Assembly: GCF_003234185.1 (NCBI RefSeq)
Contig: NZ_QKSM01000002.1
Location: 1-64,000, forward strand
DNA: 64,000 nucleotides
DNA from: Curtobacterium sp. MCSS17_008
GTDB taxonomy: Bacteria; Actinomycetota; Actinomycetes; Actinomycetales; Microbacteriaceae
Direction: 5' to 3'
A program made the translations under genes and the position numbers. Shown piece after piece: positions 26,744-34,084 of the stretch. The notes beneath the pieces were generated by a model. That model searched no databases, had not been told where the DNA came from, and saw nothing but the letters and a program-made list of their open reading frames with translations. Position 1 is the first letter of the stretch, and each line of letters starts with the position of its first letter.

Positions 26744-27709
26744 ATGTCCTCCGAGAGCACCACCGGAACGGAGGGGGCCCGGGCCCGCTTCCCGCTCGAC
26801 ACCGTCTACCAGGCGGCGCGGATGTACTACCTCGAGGACGCCACGCAGGTCGAGATCGCCTCGCGGCTCGGGGTCTCCCGCCCGACGGTGAGCCGGCTCG
26901 TCGCCGAGGCACGTCGCGCGGGACTCGTCCGCATCGAGGTCGTCGACCCGTTCCAGGACGAGACCGTGGCGCTGGCCGAGCGCCTGCAGCTCGTGCTCGG
27001 CCTGCGGGCGGTCCACCTGACCGCGGTCACACACCAGGCGACGCTCGGTGCCGACCTGGCCGCGCCGATCGCGACCGCGGTCGAGGGCATGGGCCTCGTG
27101 CCGGGGGACGCCGTCCTCATGTCGTCGGGGCGCACGGTGTCCGAGGTCGCGCACCACGGCATGCCCCCGCTCCCGGGCGTCCAGCTCGTGCCGACGGTCG
27201 GCGGGCAGACGGACCCGACGCCGTGGTTCCAGACGAACGAGATCACGCGGGCCGCGGCCCAGCACTCCGGGGCGATCCCCGCCTTCCTCTTCGCCCAGGC
27301 CCTGCCGTCGCCCGCGATGCGGGCCACGCTCGACGAGGACCCGGCGTTCCAGCACGTCGTCGGGCTCTGGGGTCGGGCGAAGGGCGCCGTCCTCGGCATC
27401 GGCGCGCCCACCCCGACGCGCGACGCACTGGCGCGGGGCATCCCCTTCGACGACGCCGTGTTCGACCAGGCCGCCGGGGACGTCTGCCTGAACTTCTTCG
27501 CCCCCGACGGCGCTCCCGTCGAGTTCCCGGGGAGCGAGCGCATGGTGCGCACGTCGCGCGAGGTGCTGGCCGGTGTGCCGCACGCCGTCGGGGTGGCGGT
27601 GGGTGCTGCCAAGGTGCCGAGCATCGTCGGCGCGGTCCGCGCCCGGATGATCAACGAACTGGTGACGGACGCGGCCACGGCGCGCGCCCTGCTCGACGCG
27701 CTCGCCTGA
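26744..27709 (+). CDS. SorC-family sugar-binding transcriptional regulator (tetritol locus)
   Basis: A 321-residue regulator. The N-terminal helix-turn-helix (residues ~20-60: YQAARMYYLEDATQVEIASRLGVSRPTVSRLVAEAR) is followed by a sugar-phosphate-binding domain related to the DeoR/SorC effector fold (from about residue 75, with PGDAVLMSSGRTVSE and VGLWGRAKGAVLGIGAPTP). It lies 52 bp after the SDR gene with its own AGAAGGG ribosome site and a TACGAT -10 box near 26704. It probably controls the divergent SDR and kinase-isomerase genes in response to a tetrulose phosphate. Confidence 0.85.
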   Translation: MSSESTTGTEGARARFPLDTVYQAARMYYLEDATQVEIASRLGVSRPTVSRLVAEARRAGLVRIEVVDPFQDETVALAERLQLVLGLRAVHLTAVTHQATLGADLAAPIATAVEGMGLVPGDAVLMSSGRTVSEVAHHGMPPLPGVQLVPTVGGQTDPTPWFQTNEITRAAAQHSGAIPAFLFAQALPSPAMRATLDEDPAFQHVVGLWGRAKGAVLGIGAPTPTRDALARGIPFDDAVFDQAAGDVCLNFFAPDGAPVEFPGSERMVRTSREVLAGVPHAVGVAVGAAKVPSIVGAVRARMINELVTDAATARALLDALA

Positions 27710-27755
27710 CGCGTTGACGCGCTGACGCGCTGACGCGCTGACGGGCTGATGCGGC
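27708..27755. repeat. 8-bp tandem repeat (GACGCGCT, six imperfect copies)
   Basis: Six consecutive 8-mers of the GACGCGCT type begin at the stop codon of the SorC-family gene. The first is GACGCGTT, the last two are decayed. Slippage-prone. Confidence 0.65.
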
Positions 27756-27773
27756 CGGACCGCGGCGCGCGCT

Positions 27774-27830
27774 CCGGCCGGACGGGAGGCACGGGGCGGC
27801 GTCAGGACGCGCCTCCCGTCCGTCGGCCGG
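27774..27830. terminator. Hairpin of the GGGAGGC/GCCTCCC family between convergent genes
   Basis: The left arm CCGGCCGGACGGGAGGC (27774-27790) pairs with 27811-27830, which has three extra bases. It touches the stop of the DinB-like gene and should end transcription from both sides. Confidence 0.6.
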
Positions 27831-28376
27831 TCACGCCGGTCGCGCGGCCGGCTCCGTGGTGCGGCGCACGTCCCACAGGTGGTGGACGGGGTCGTGCGCG
27901 TAGTAGGTGGCGAGGGTCGCCACCGTGAAGACGCTGCCGTCCGACCGGCGGCCGGTGCGCGACAGGGCACCGTCGGGGACCGCCGCGAAGGCGGCTGCCG
28001 CCGTCTGCGCCGCCTCGGTGAGCTCCCGGGCGACGACGGCGGGGTCCTGCTCGCCGTAGCGGTCCGCCACGGCCGTGGCGTCCTGGTCCCAGTTCGGGAA
28101 GGCCGGGTCGTCCTCGGTGAGCACGAGACGGAGGCGCTCCGCCATCTTCCGGTGGACGTCACGGACGTGCGCGCCGTACTCGAGCGGCGACCACGTGCTG
28201 TCGTCCGGACGCGCGCGGACGTCCGTCCGTACGAGCTGCGCAGGCCACGCGGCGGTGTTCTCGGCGATCACGTCGGGCACGTCGCGGAAGGCCAGCGCGG
28301 CCCCGTCGAAGCCGCAGTCGGGGCAGGCCGCCCCGATCACCCAGGTCCAGTTCTTCGTGTCCGGTTCGATCGCCAC
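27831..28376 (-). CDS. DinB-like family protein
   Basis: A 181-residue soluble four-helix-bundle protein. WSPLEYGAHVRDVHRKMAERLRLVL and TLATYYAHDPVHHLWDV carry histidines at positions where DinB/YfiT proteins bind a metal. The N-terminus has a CPDCGF pair that could form half a zinc site. Members include thiol-dependent isomerases and S-transferases using mycothiol or bacillithiol; the exact role here is unknown. The GTG at 28376 follows a TANNNT box by 7 nt. Confidence 0.7.
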   Translation of the reverse strand: MAIEPDTKNWTWVIGAACPDCGFDGAALAFRDVPDVIAENTAAWPAQLVRTDVRARPDDSTWSPLEYGAHVRDVHRKMAERLRLVLTEDDPAFPNWDQDATAVADRYGEQDPAVVARELTEAAQTAAAAFAAVPDGALSRTGRRSDGSVFTVATLATYYAHDPVHHLWDVRRTTEPAARPA

Positions 28377-28383
28377 AGCCGAG

Positions 28384-28389
28384 ACGTTA
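28384..28389 (-). promoter_or_regulatory. -10 box, leaderless promoter of the DinB-like gene
   Basis: On the minus strand TAACGT ends 7 nt before the GTG at 28376. Confidence 0.45.
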
Positions 28390-28566
28390 CCGCCCCGTGA
28401 CCTCCGGACCGATCCGCGACGGGGCGCGGATCCGCCCCGACCCCCCTCCGGGTGACACGCCGTTGCCTGTGAATCGCCTGCCGATGACATTTCGGTCGCT
28501 CGGTACCGTTGCTGGCTGTTCCGCGCCGGTCCGACCGGCGCACCAGACACCCCGAGGAGATCGCGT

Positions 28567-30069
28567 ATGGGTTCCGACCCCAGCAGTACCACCGCCCGCC
28601 CGCCACGACGTCTGCGCCTGAGCGACGTCACGGTGGTCGACCGGAGCATGATGCGCCGCGCCGTCAGCGGCATGGTCGTGGGCAACACCATGGAGTGGTA
28701 CGACGTCGGGGTGTACGGCTACCTCGCCGTGACGATGGGGAAGGTCTTCCTGCCCACGGCCGAGCCGTCGGTGCAGATCCTGTTCAGCCTCGGTGTCTTC
28801 GCGGCGACGTACGTCGCGCGGCCGCTCGGCGGGATCGTGTTCGGCCGGCTGGGCGACCGGCTCGGGCGGCAGAAGGTGCTCGCCACGACGTTGATCCTGA
28901 TGGCGTCGTCCACGTTCCTCATCGGTGTGCTGCCGACCTGGGCGACGATCGGTGCCCTCGCCCCGATCGTCCTCGTGGTCCTCAAGCTCGCGCAGGGCTT
29001 CTCGACCGGCGGTGAGTACGCCGGGGCCACCACCTTCGTCACCGAGTACGCGCCCGACCGTCGACGCGGCTTCTTCGCGAGCATCCTCGACTTCGGAAGC
29101 TACATGGGCTTCGCGCTCGGCGCGACGGTCGTGACCGCGCTCCAGGTCGCGCTGGGCGAGGAGACGATGACCGCGTGGGGCTGGCGGCTCCCGTTCCTGC
29201 TCGCCGGCGTGATCGGTGTCGTCGCCATCTGGTTCCGCCTGCGCATCGAGGAGTCGCCGGTGTTCCAGGCGACGCAGGCCGCCCAGGAGGCGGCCGCCGC
29301 GAACCGCGAGTCCGCCGAGGGCGGGCGTCCCGCCAACGTCCTCGTGATGGTCCGCGACCACTGGCGGCCGATCCTCATCGCGATCATGCTCGTCGGTGCG
29401 TCGAACACCGTCGGCTACGCGCTCACCTCGTACATGCCGACCTACCTGACGGACTCGCTCGGCTACTCCGCGCTGGACGGCACCCTGCTCACGATCCCGG
29501 TGCTCGTGCTGCTCGCCGTGATGCTCCCGGTGGCCGGACGGCTCTCGGACCGCATCGGCCGGCGCACCGTGATGTGGATCGGTGCCGGCACCACGGTCGT
29601 GCTCGTCGTCCCCGCGTTCCTGCTCATCGGACACGGTGCGCAGTGGTCGACCCTCGCCGGCCTCGGGCTGCTCGCGCTCATGACCGCGCTGTGGGTGTCG
29701 AACCAGGCCGCCTCGCTGCCCGCGCTGTTCCCCACGTCCACCCGGTACGGCGGCATGGGGTTCGCGTACAACATCGCGATCGCGGTGTTCGGCGGGACGA
29801 CGCCGCTCATCGTGCAGGCGCTCCTCACCGCGACGGGCGACCAGCTGGCACCGGCGTACTTCCTCATGGCGATGAGCGTCGTCGGGGCGGTCGGCGTGCT
29901 CTGCATGCGCGAGTCCTCGCAGCGGCCGCTGCCCGGCTCGATGCCCGCGGTCGAGACCGAGGCCGAGGCCCGCGAGCTCGTGCTCACGCAGGACACGAAC
30001 CCGAACCTCGACCTGGGGGACCTGCCCTTCGCGGCGCAGGACCAGGCAGACGCGGCCGTGCGGCGCTGA
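28567..30069 (+). CDS. MFS transporter of the metabolite:H+ symporter family (ProP/KgtP-like)
   Basis: A 500-residue proton symporter. The MHS signature GNTMEWYDVGVYGYLA opens helix 1, GRLGDRLGRQKVL is the loop 2-3 MFS motif, and KLAQGFSTGGEYAGATTFVTEYAPDRRRGF is the hallmark of this family (helix 4 and following loop). Twelve helices are predicted, with a ~70-residue acidic cytoplasmic tail. Family substrates include proline/betaine, alpha-ketoglutarate, citrate and shikimate. Start by a GAGGAG ribosome site. The ~58-nt leader carries an 8-bp stem (28523-28541) after a TACCGT -10 box at 28504. No pathway partner is adjacent. Confidence 0.87.
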   Translation: MGSDPSSTTARPPRRLRLSDVTVVDRSMMRRAVSGMVVGNTMEWYDVGVYGYLAVTMGKVFLPTAEPSVQILFSLGVFAATYVARPLGGIVFGRLGDRLGRQKVLATTLILMASSTFLIGVLPTWATIGALAPIVLVVLKLAQGFSTGGEYAGATTFVTEYAPDRRRGFFASILDFGSYMGFALGATVVTALQVALGEETMTAWGWRLPFLLAGVIGVVAIWFRLRIEESPVFQATQAAQEAAAANRESAEGGRPANVLVMVRDHWRPILIAIMLVGASNTVGYALTSYMPTYLTDSLGYSALDGTLLTIPVLVLLAVMLPVAGRLSDRIGRRTVMWIGAGTTVVLVVPAFLLIGHGAQWSTLAGLGLLALMTALWVSNQAASLPALFPTSTRYGGMGFAYNIAIAVFGGTTPLIVQALLTATGDQLAPAYFLMAMSVVGAVGVLCMRESSQRPLPGSMPAVETEAEARELVLTQDTNPNLDLGDLPFAAQDQADAAVRR

Positions 30070-30126
30070 GCCGGGCCGGGCCGGTGCCGCGCGCCGGATG
30101 AGGAGTCCGGTCGGGTGGTCACCGGG

Positions 30127-31164
30127 TCAGTCGTGCCGGTGCTCGTGCGAGGGGTCGAGCGCCGGCCAGACCGGGAACGGGTCGGCCCAGGAGCGCCAGA
30201 CGTCGGGCCCCGCGAGCAGCTCGCCCGCGGTGAGCAGGGCACGGTCGAGGGCGTGTTCGACGGCGTGCACGTCGAGGCGTTCGCCGACGAACCAGATCGC
30301 CTGACCGACGGGGGCGTCCTCGTCCCACGACGGGTTCGCGGTGGGGTCGAGCGCGAGCATGGCCCCGAAGCTCGACCACGACCCGACGTGGTCCGGGCGC
30401 GATGCCAGTCGGAAGAACCCCTTCGAGCGCAGGACCCGCCCGTTCGTCCCCGCGCTCAGGTCGTCCGCGATGACGGCTGCGAGGCGCCCCGGGTGGAAGG
30501 GCAGCGGCTCGCGGTACCGCATGGTCACGAGGTCGTCACGGGGGTCGCGTCCCGTGTCCGTGCGACCCCCGTCGGTCGAGAGTGCGCGCATCCACCCGGC
30601 ACCCGAGGCCAGCAGCCGGGCCGCTCCGCCGTTCGACGCCGGGAGGTCGAGCGGACCCCGCAGTGCGGGGGCCGCGACGATCACCGCGTGCGGTGCCATG
30701 CGGTGGAGCAGGGCGACGAGGGCTCGCCGCCTCCGCCCCGAGAGCGGCTCGACACGATCGAGCGCGATCACGGTGGCGTACTCGACGAGGGCGACCACGC
30801 GCTCGGCGGCGACGAAGGCGTCGTCGACGTCCGACCAGAGCAGGTGCGCGACGTCGTCCGCGCGCAGCACCGCGACCACGTGCCGGAGGACGCGGTCGTC
30901 GCCGGTCTCGGAGCGGGCCGCGTTCGCGAGCATCATGCCGACGGCGCGGACGTCGACCTCCGGGGCGAGGGTCACCACCAGGTCGTGGTCCGCGTCGGAC
31001 CGGAGGGTGCGGTCGAGCTGGTCCCGACGCCCGGCGATGCCCCGCGCCGCGCTCAGGGCGTCACTGGCGACGTGCATGCGGTGTCCGCTGCCGATCCGTG
31101 CGGCGACACGGACGGCGTCGGCTTCGTGCAGGGCGGAGACGAGGGTGGTGGCGGCAGGACGCAT
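30127..31164 (-). CDS. COG0523/CobW-like protein lacking the GTPase motifs, Zur-type control
   Basis: A 345-residue protein. The C-terminal half has the CobW C-terminal domain: [28 protein letters not shown] (about residues 247-275) and [16 protein letters not shown]; it ends HEHRHD, a possible metal tail. The N-terminal half aligns in length with the G-domain but lacks the GxxxxGK loop and the CxCC metal motif. COG0523 proteins are zinc metallochaperones; this one may bind zinc or a client without GTP hydrolysis. The ATG at 31164 sits 7 nt after a TANNNT box beside a Zur-like box shared with bL36. Confidence 0.75.
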   Translation of the reverse strand: MRPAATTLVSALHEADAVRVAARIGSGHRMHVASDALSAARGIAGRRDQLDRTLRSDADHDLVVTLAPEVDVRAVGMMLANAARSETGDDRVLRHVVAVLRADDVAHLLWSDVDDAFVAAERVVALVEYATVIALDRVEPLSGRRRRALVALLHRMAPHAVIVAAPALRGPLDLPASNGGAARLLASGAGWMRALSTDGGRTDTGRDPRDDLVTMRYREPLPFHPGRLAAVIADDLSAGTNGRVLRSKGFFRLASRPDHVGSWSSFGAMLALDPTANPSWDEDAPVGQAIWFVGERLDVHAVEHALDRALLTAGELLAGPDVWRSWADPFPVWPALDPSHEHRHD

Positions 31165-31170
31165 GTCGGG

Positions 31171-31177
31171 TAGCCTA
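31171..31177. promoter_or_regulatory. Overlapping divergent -10 boxes
   Basis: TAGCCTA reads as TAGCCT on the plus strand (toward bL36) and TAGGCT on the minus strand (7 nt before the COG0523 ATG). One short element could serve both promoters, next to the Zur-like box. Confidence 0.45.
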
Positions 31178-31179
31178 CA

Positions 31180-31194
31180 TGAAAACCGTTCTCA
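31180..31194. promoter_or_regulatory. Zur-like zinc box
   Basis: TGAAAACCGTTCTCA resembles the actinobacterial Zur operator (TGAAAATNATTTTCA type): the outer TGA/TCA and A-rich/T-rich arms match. It lies between a COG0523 gene and a zinc-free bL36 gene, two classic Zur targets, and next to both predicted -10 boxes, where binding would repress both. Confidence 0.7.
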
Positions 31195-31225
31195 ACAAGG
31201 AGGCGGTGACGGAGGAGGAGAACCC

Positions 31226-31348
31226 GTGAAGGTCCGCAACTCGCTCAAGGCACTGAAGAAGATCCCGGGATCGCAGATCGTGCGCCGCCGCGGCCGCGTC
31301 TACGTCATCAACAAGCGGGACCCCCGCTGGAAGGCCCGTCAGGGATGA
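31226..31348 (+). CDS. rpmJ: Ribosomal protein bL36, zinc-independent paralog
   Basis: A 40-residue bL36 of the YkgO type: [38 protein letters not shown] has the bL36 core but none of the cysteines that bind zinc in the standard form. Such C-minus copies replace the zinc form under zinc starvation, releasing zinc. The GTG at 31226 has a strong GGAGGAGGAG ribosome site. It overlaps the TGA of a 16-codon upstream frame. The Zur-like box 32 nt upstream fits this role. A standard zinc-binding bL36 should exist elsewhere in the genome. Confidence 0.9.
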   Translation: MKVRNSLKALKKIPGSQIVRRRGRVYVINKRDPRWKARQG

Positions 31349-31364
31349 GACCACGGGGCGTCCG

Positions 31365-31370
31365 TAGGGT
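31365..31370 (+). promoter_or_regulatory. -10 box, leaderless promoter of the histidine phosphatase gene
   Basis: TAGGGT lies 6 nt before the ATG at 31377, just after the bL36 stop. Confidence 0.5.
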
Positions 31371-31376
31371 GGGCCC

Positions 31377-32033
31377 ATGCGACTCCTGCTCATCCGACAC
31401 GGCCAGACCCCCGCGAACGTGAACGGTGTCCTCGACGCCGAGGTGCCCGGCCCCGGGCTGACCGAGCTCGGACAGCAGCAGGCCGACGCACTGCCGAGGG
31501 CACTGGCCGACCGGGGCATCGAGCGGCTCTTCGTGTCGTCGATGGTCCGGACGCACGTCACTGCAGCGCCCCTCGCGGCCGCGCTCGGGCTCGATCCCGT
31601 CGAACTGCCGGGGCTGCGCGAGATCGAGGCGGGCGACCTGCAGGGTCGGCGCGACCGGACGTCGGTGCAGCTGTACATCTCGACGGTGCACGGCTGGTCG
31701 GCCGGCGACCGCAGCGGCAGGATGCCCGGGGGCGAGAGCGGCGACGAGTTCTTCGCGCGGTACGACGACGCCGTGCGGCAGGTCCTGGCCTCGGGCGTCG
31801 AGGTGGCGGCGGTGTTCAGCCACGGCGCCGCGATCCGGACCTGGGCGAGCGCGGTCGCGCAGAACACGCCGGACGAGTTCGGCACGCAGCGCCACCTCGA
31901 GAACACCGGCATCGTCGAGGTCGAGGGCTCGTTCGAGGACGGCTGGCGGCTGGTCGACTGGGAGGGCGAGCCCGTCGGTGGCGAGGACCTCGTCGACCGG
32001 ACCGCACAGGACCCGACCGGCGACGCGTTCTGA
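31377..32033 (+). CDS. Histidine phosphatase family protein
   Basis: A 218-residue phosphoglycerate-mutase-like phosphatase. The catalytic RHGQT motif is at residues 7-11 (phospho-accepting His8); LTELGQQQADAL, the glutamate in REIEAGDLQG and the second histidine in VFSHGAAIRTW complete the active site. Family members dephosphorylate small phosphoesters or phosphoproteins; the substrate is unknown. It has its own leaderless promoter and ends at a large bidirectional hairpin. Confidence 0.85.
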   Translation: MRLLLIRHGQTPANVNGVLDAEVPGPGLTELGQQQADALPRALADRGIERLFVSSMVRTHVTAAPLAAALGLDPVELPGLREIEAGDLQGRRDRTSVQLYISTVHGWSAGDRSGRMPGGESGDEFFARYDDAVRQVLASGVEVAAVFSHGAAIRTWASAVAQNTPDEFGTQRHLENTGIVEVEGSFEDGWRLVDWEGEPVGGEDLVDRTAQDPTGDAF

Positions 32034-32070
32034 CGCGACCGCACGTCCAGACCGCGTCCCTATCCGCGAA

Positions 32071-32130
32071 ACGCAACGTCGGCGGTTCCTCGCAGCGGTG
32101 TGTCGCTGCGAGGAGCCGCCGACGTTGCGT
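32071..32130. terminator. 27-bp bidirectional terminator palindrome
   Basis: Arms 32071-32097 and 32104-32130 (ACGCAACGTCGGCGG... and complement) pair with one G-U-type mismatch around a 6-nt loop. It lies between convergent genes ending at 32033 and 32152. Its sequence is unlike the GGGAGGC family. Confidence 0.75.
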
Positions 32131-32151
32131 CTTGCGATCCTGCCGGTCCGA

Positions 32152-33894
32152 CTACGCGGGCTGCGCCGCCGTGTGCAGCGGCACGATCACGCCGTGCGAC
32201 TCGCGCAGGACGTCGAGCGTCCGCTGGACCTCGTCCGCGCGCTCCTCGGTCGTCCAGCCCAGGGTGTCGGCGAGCACGTCGGCCAGCTCGTCGAGCAGGT
32301 CGATCGTGACCCCGCCGACGAACGCCAGGTTCGTGCGTCGGAGCACCACGTCGACCAGGTGGACGGCCTGCTCGTGCTGCGCGAAGTACGCGACCTCGGC
32401 GCGGGTGAGCGACGGGTCGGACTCGAGCGGCTCCACCGGGCCGTCGGTCAGGGCGTCGACGACCTCGGCCGCGCGGGTGCCGTAGCGCTCGAGCAGTCCC
32501 GCGACGACGGACTCGTCCAGGCCGTCGCGGTGCGACGTGATCCAGAGCGCGCGCTGCGCGTCGGTGGTCGGGAAGTCCTTGCCGCCGCCGATCGGCATGC
32601 CGGTCGTGTCGACCTTGCGGGCCACGCCGAGCTTCGTCGTGACGTCGCTCGACAGGTGCGCCGCGAGCGCGCGGAAGGTCGTCCACTTGCCACCCACCAG
32701 GCTCAGCACGGTGGTGTCCGGCAGACCCGCGATCGGGGTGTCCACGATCCGGTAGTCGCGGGACACGAAGCCGGGGGCGGTGTCCTCGTGGCGGGGGAGC
32801 GGGCGGATGCCCGAGTAGCGGTAGACGATGTGCTCGCGGGTCAGCTCGATCTGCGGGAAGACGTGCTCCACGAGGCCGAAGAAGTAGTCGACCTCCTCCT
32901 CCGTGCACACGGCCGGCTGCGAGGGGTCGGCGTCGATGTCGGTCGTGCCGATGAGCACGCGGCCCTTGAGCGGGTAGATGAGGACGATGCGGCCGTCGTT
33001 GTTCTCGAAGAACAGCTCGCGGCCCTTCGTCGCCTCGAGCAGCTCGTCGTTGTGCACGACGATGTGCGACCCCTTCGTGCCGCCCATGAACTTCGTCTCG
33101 CCGCCGAACGCCTCGTTCGTCAGGTCGGTCCAGGGGCCGGATGCGTTGACCACGACGTCGGCGGTGAAGACGAACTCGTCGCCGGTCTCGCGGTCACGGA
33201 GCAGGACGCCGCCGTCGCGGGTGCCGGCTGCCTCGACGTAGTTGACGGCGCGGGCGGTCGCGGCCTCGCCGGTGCCCTGCGCGGCCGCGAGGCCGTCCTT
33301 GAGCACGTCGAGCGCCAGGCGCTCCGGCTCGTGGACCGAGGCGTCGTAGTACGTGCCCGTGTACTTGAGGTCCTTGTTGAGCGCCGGCATGTCCGCCAGC
33401 GCCGCCTTCTTGGTGAGGAAGCGGTGCTTCGGTACCGAACCGCCGTCGCGCGAGAAGGAGTCGTAGATCGTCATGCCGATCTTGATGAGGGCCGCGCCGC
33501 GCTCCTTCGTCGAGCGCTGCTTGTGCGTGAGCATGCGCAGCGGGGCGTTCATGATGCCGGAGAAGGTCGAGAAGATCGGCATCGTCGTCTGCAGCGGCTT
33601 GACGTAGTGCGGTGCGATGCGGATGAGGCCGTTGCGCTCCTGCACGCTCTCGCGCACGAGGCGGAACTCGCCGTTCTCGAGGTAGCGGATGCCACCGTGG
33701 ATCATGTGGCTCGACGCGGCCGAGGCCCCGCCGGCGTAGTCGCCGCGCTCGACGAGCACGACGTCGACGCCCTGCAGGGCGAGGTCGCGGAAGGTGGCGA
33801 TGCCGTTGATGCCGCCACCGACGATGAGGACCTGTGCGTTCGGGCGCTCGGTGAGCGCGGTCACCGTGTTCCGGGGCTGCGTCTTCTTCGACAT
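32152..33894 (-). CDS. glpD: Glycerol-3-phosphate dehydrogenase, FAD-dependent (GlpD-like)
   Basis: A 580-residue flavoenzyme of the GlpD/GlpO family. The FAD dinucleotide loop is VLIVGGGINGIATFRDLALQGVDVVLVE (about residues 22-50), followed by SSHMIHGGIRYLENGEFRLV. Later blocks, VVVNASGPWTD and LIYPLKGRVLIGTTDIDADPS, line the active site; the C-terminal ~120 residues form the helical cap. It oxidises sn-glycerol 3-phosphate to dihydroxyacetone phosphate at the membrane, passing electrons to quinone. EryB-type erythritol-phosphate dehydrogenases share this fold, so another polyol phosphate is possible. It is divergent from a SorC-family regulator across two palindromes. RBS AAGGAAG. Confidence 0.85.
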   Translation of the reverse strand: MSKKTQPRNTVTALTERPNAQVLIVGGGINGIATFRDLALQGVDVVLVERGDYAGGASAASSHMIHGGIRYLENGEFRLVRESVQERNGLIRIAPHYVKPLQTTMPIFSTFSGIMNAPLRMLTHKQRSTKERGAALIKIGMTIYDSFSRDGGSVPKHRFLTKKAALADMPALNKDLKYTGTYYDASVHEPERLALDVLKDGLAAAQGTGEAATARAVNYVEAAGTRDGGVLLRDRETGDEFVFTADVVVNASGPWTDLTNEAFGGETKFMGGTKGSHIVVHNDELLEATKGRELFFENNDGRIVLIYPLKGRVLIGTTDIDADPSQPAVCTEEEVDYFFGLVEHVFPQIELTREHIVYRYSGIRPLPRHEDTAPGFVSRDYRIVDTPIAGLPDTTVLSLVGGKWTTFRALAAHLSSDVTTKLGVARKVDTTGMPIGGGKDFPTTDAQRALWITSHRDGLDESVVAGLLERYGTRAAEVVDALTDGPVEPLESDPSLTRAEVAYFAQHEQAVHLVDVVLRRTNLAFVGGVTIDLLDELADVLADTLGWTTEERADEVQRTLDVLRESHGVIVPLHTAAQPA

Positions 33895-33973
33895 TGGTGC
33901 GTCGCTTCCTTGGGTCGGTTCCGTGGGGGACGACTCCGATGGTGCGCCTGAGTGAGAGGTCGGGCAACTCGTG

Positions 33974-33987
33974 TGCACGAACGTGCA
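33974..33987. promoter_or_regulatory. Operator candidate 1, TGCACG-NN-CGTGCA
   Basis: TGCACGAACGTGCA is a perfect 6+6 palindrome 80 bp upstream of glpD. The identical arms recur at 34059, so both are probably bound by the adjoining SorC-family regulator. Confidence 0.7.
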
Positions 33988-34058
33988 GCACAGGTGTCCC
34001 GCGGTGCGTGACGCGCGCGAGCGACGGCCGGGAGGCGCGACAGGGGTTGCAGAGGCCG

Positions 34059-34072
34059 TGCACGTCCGTGCA
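34059..34072. promoter_or_regulatory. Operator candidate 2, TGCACG-NN-CGTGCA
   Basis: TGCACGTCCGTGCA, same arms as the site at 33974, lies 12 nt before the regulator start, a position suited to autoregulation. Start-to-start distance is 85 bp, about eight helical turns, which would allow looping. Confidence 0.7.
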
Positions 34073-34084
34073 TGCTCGATTCCC

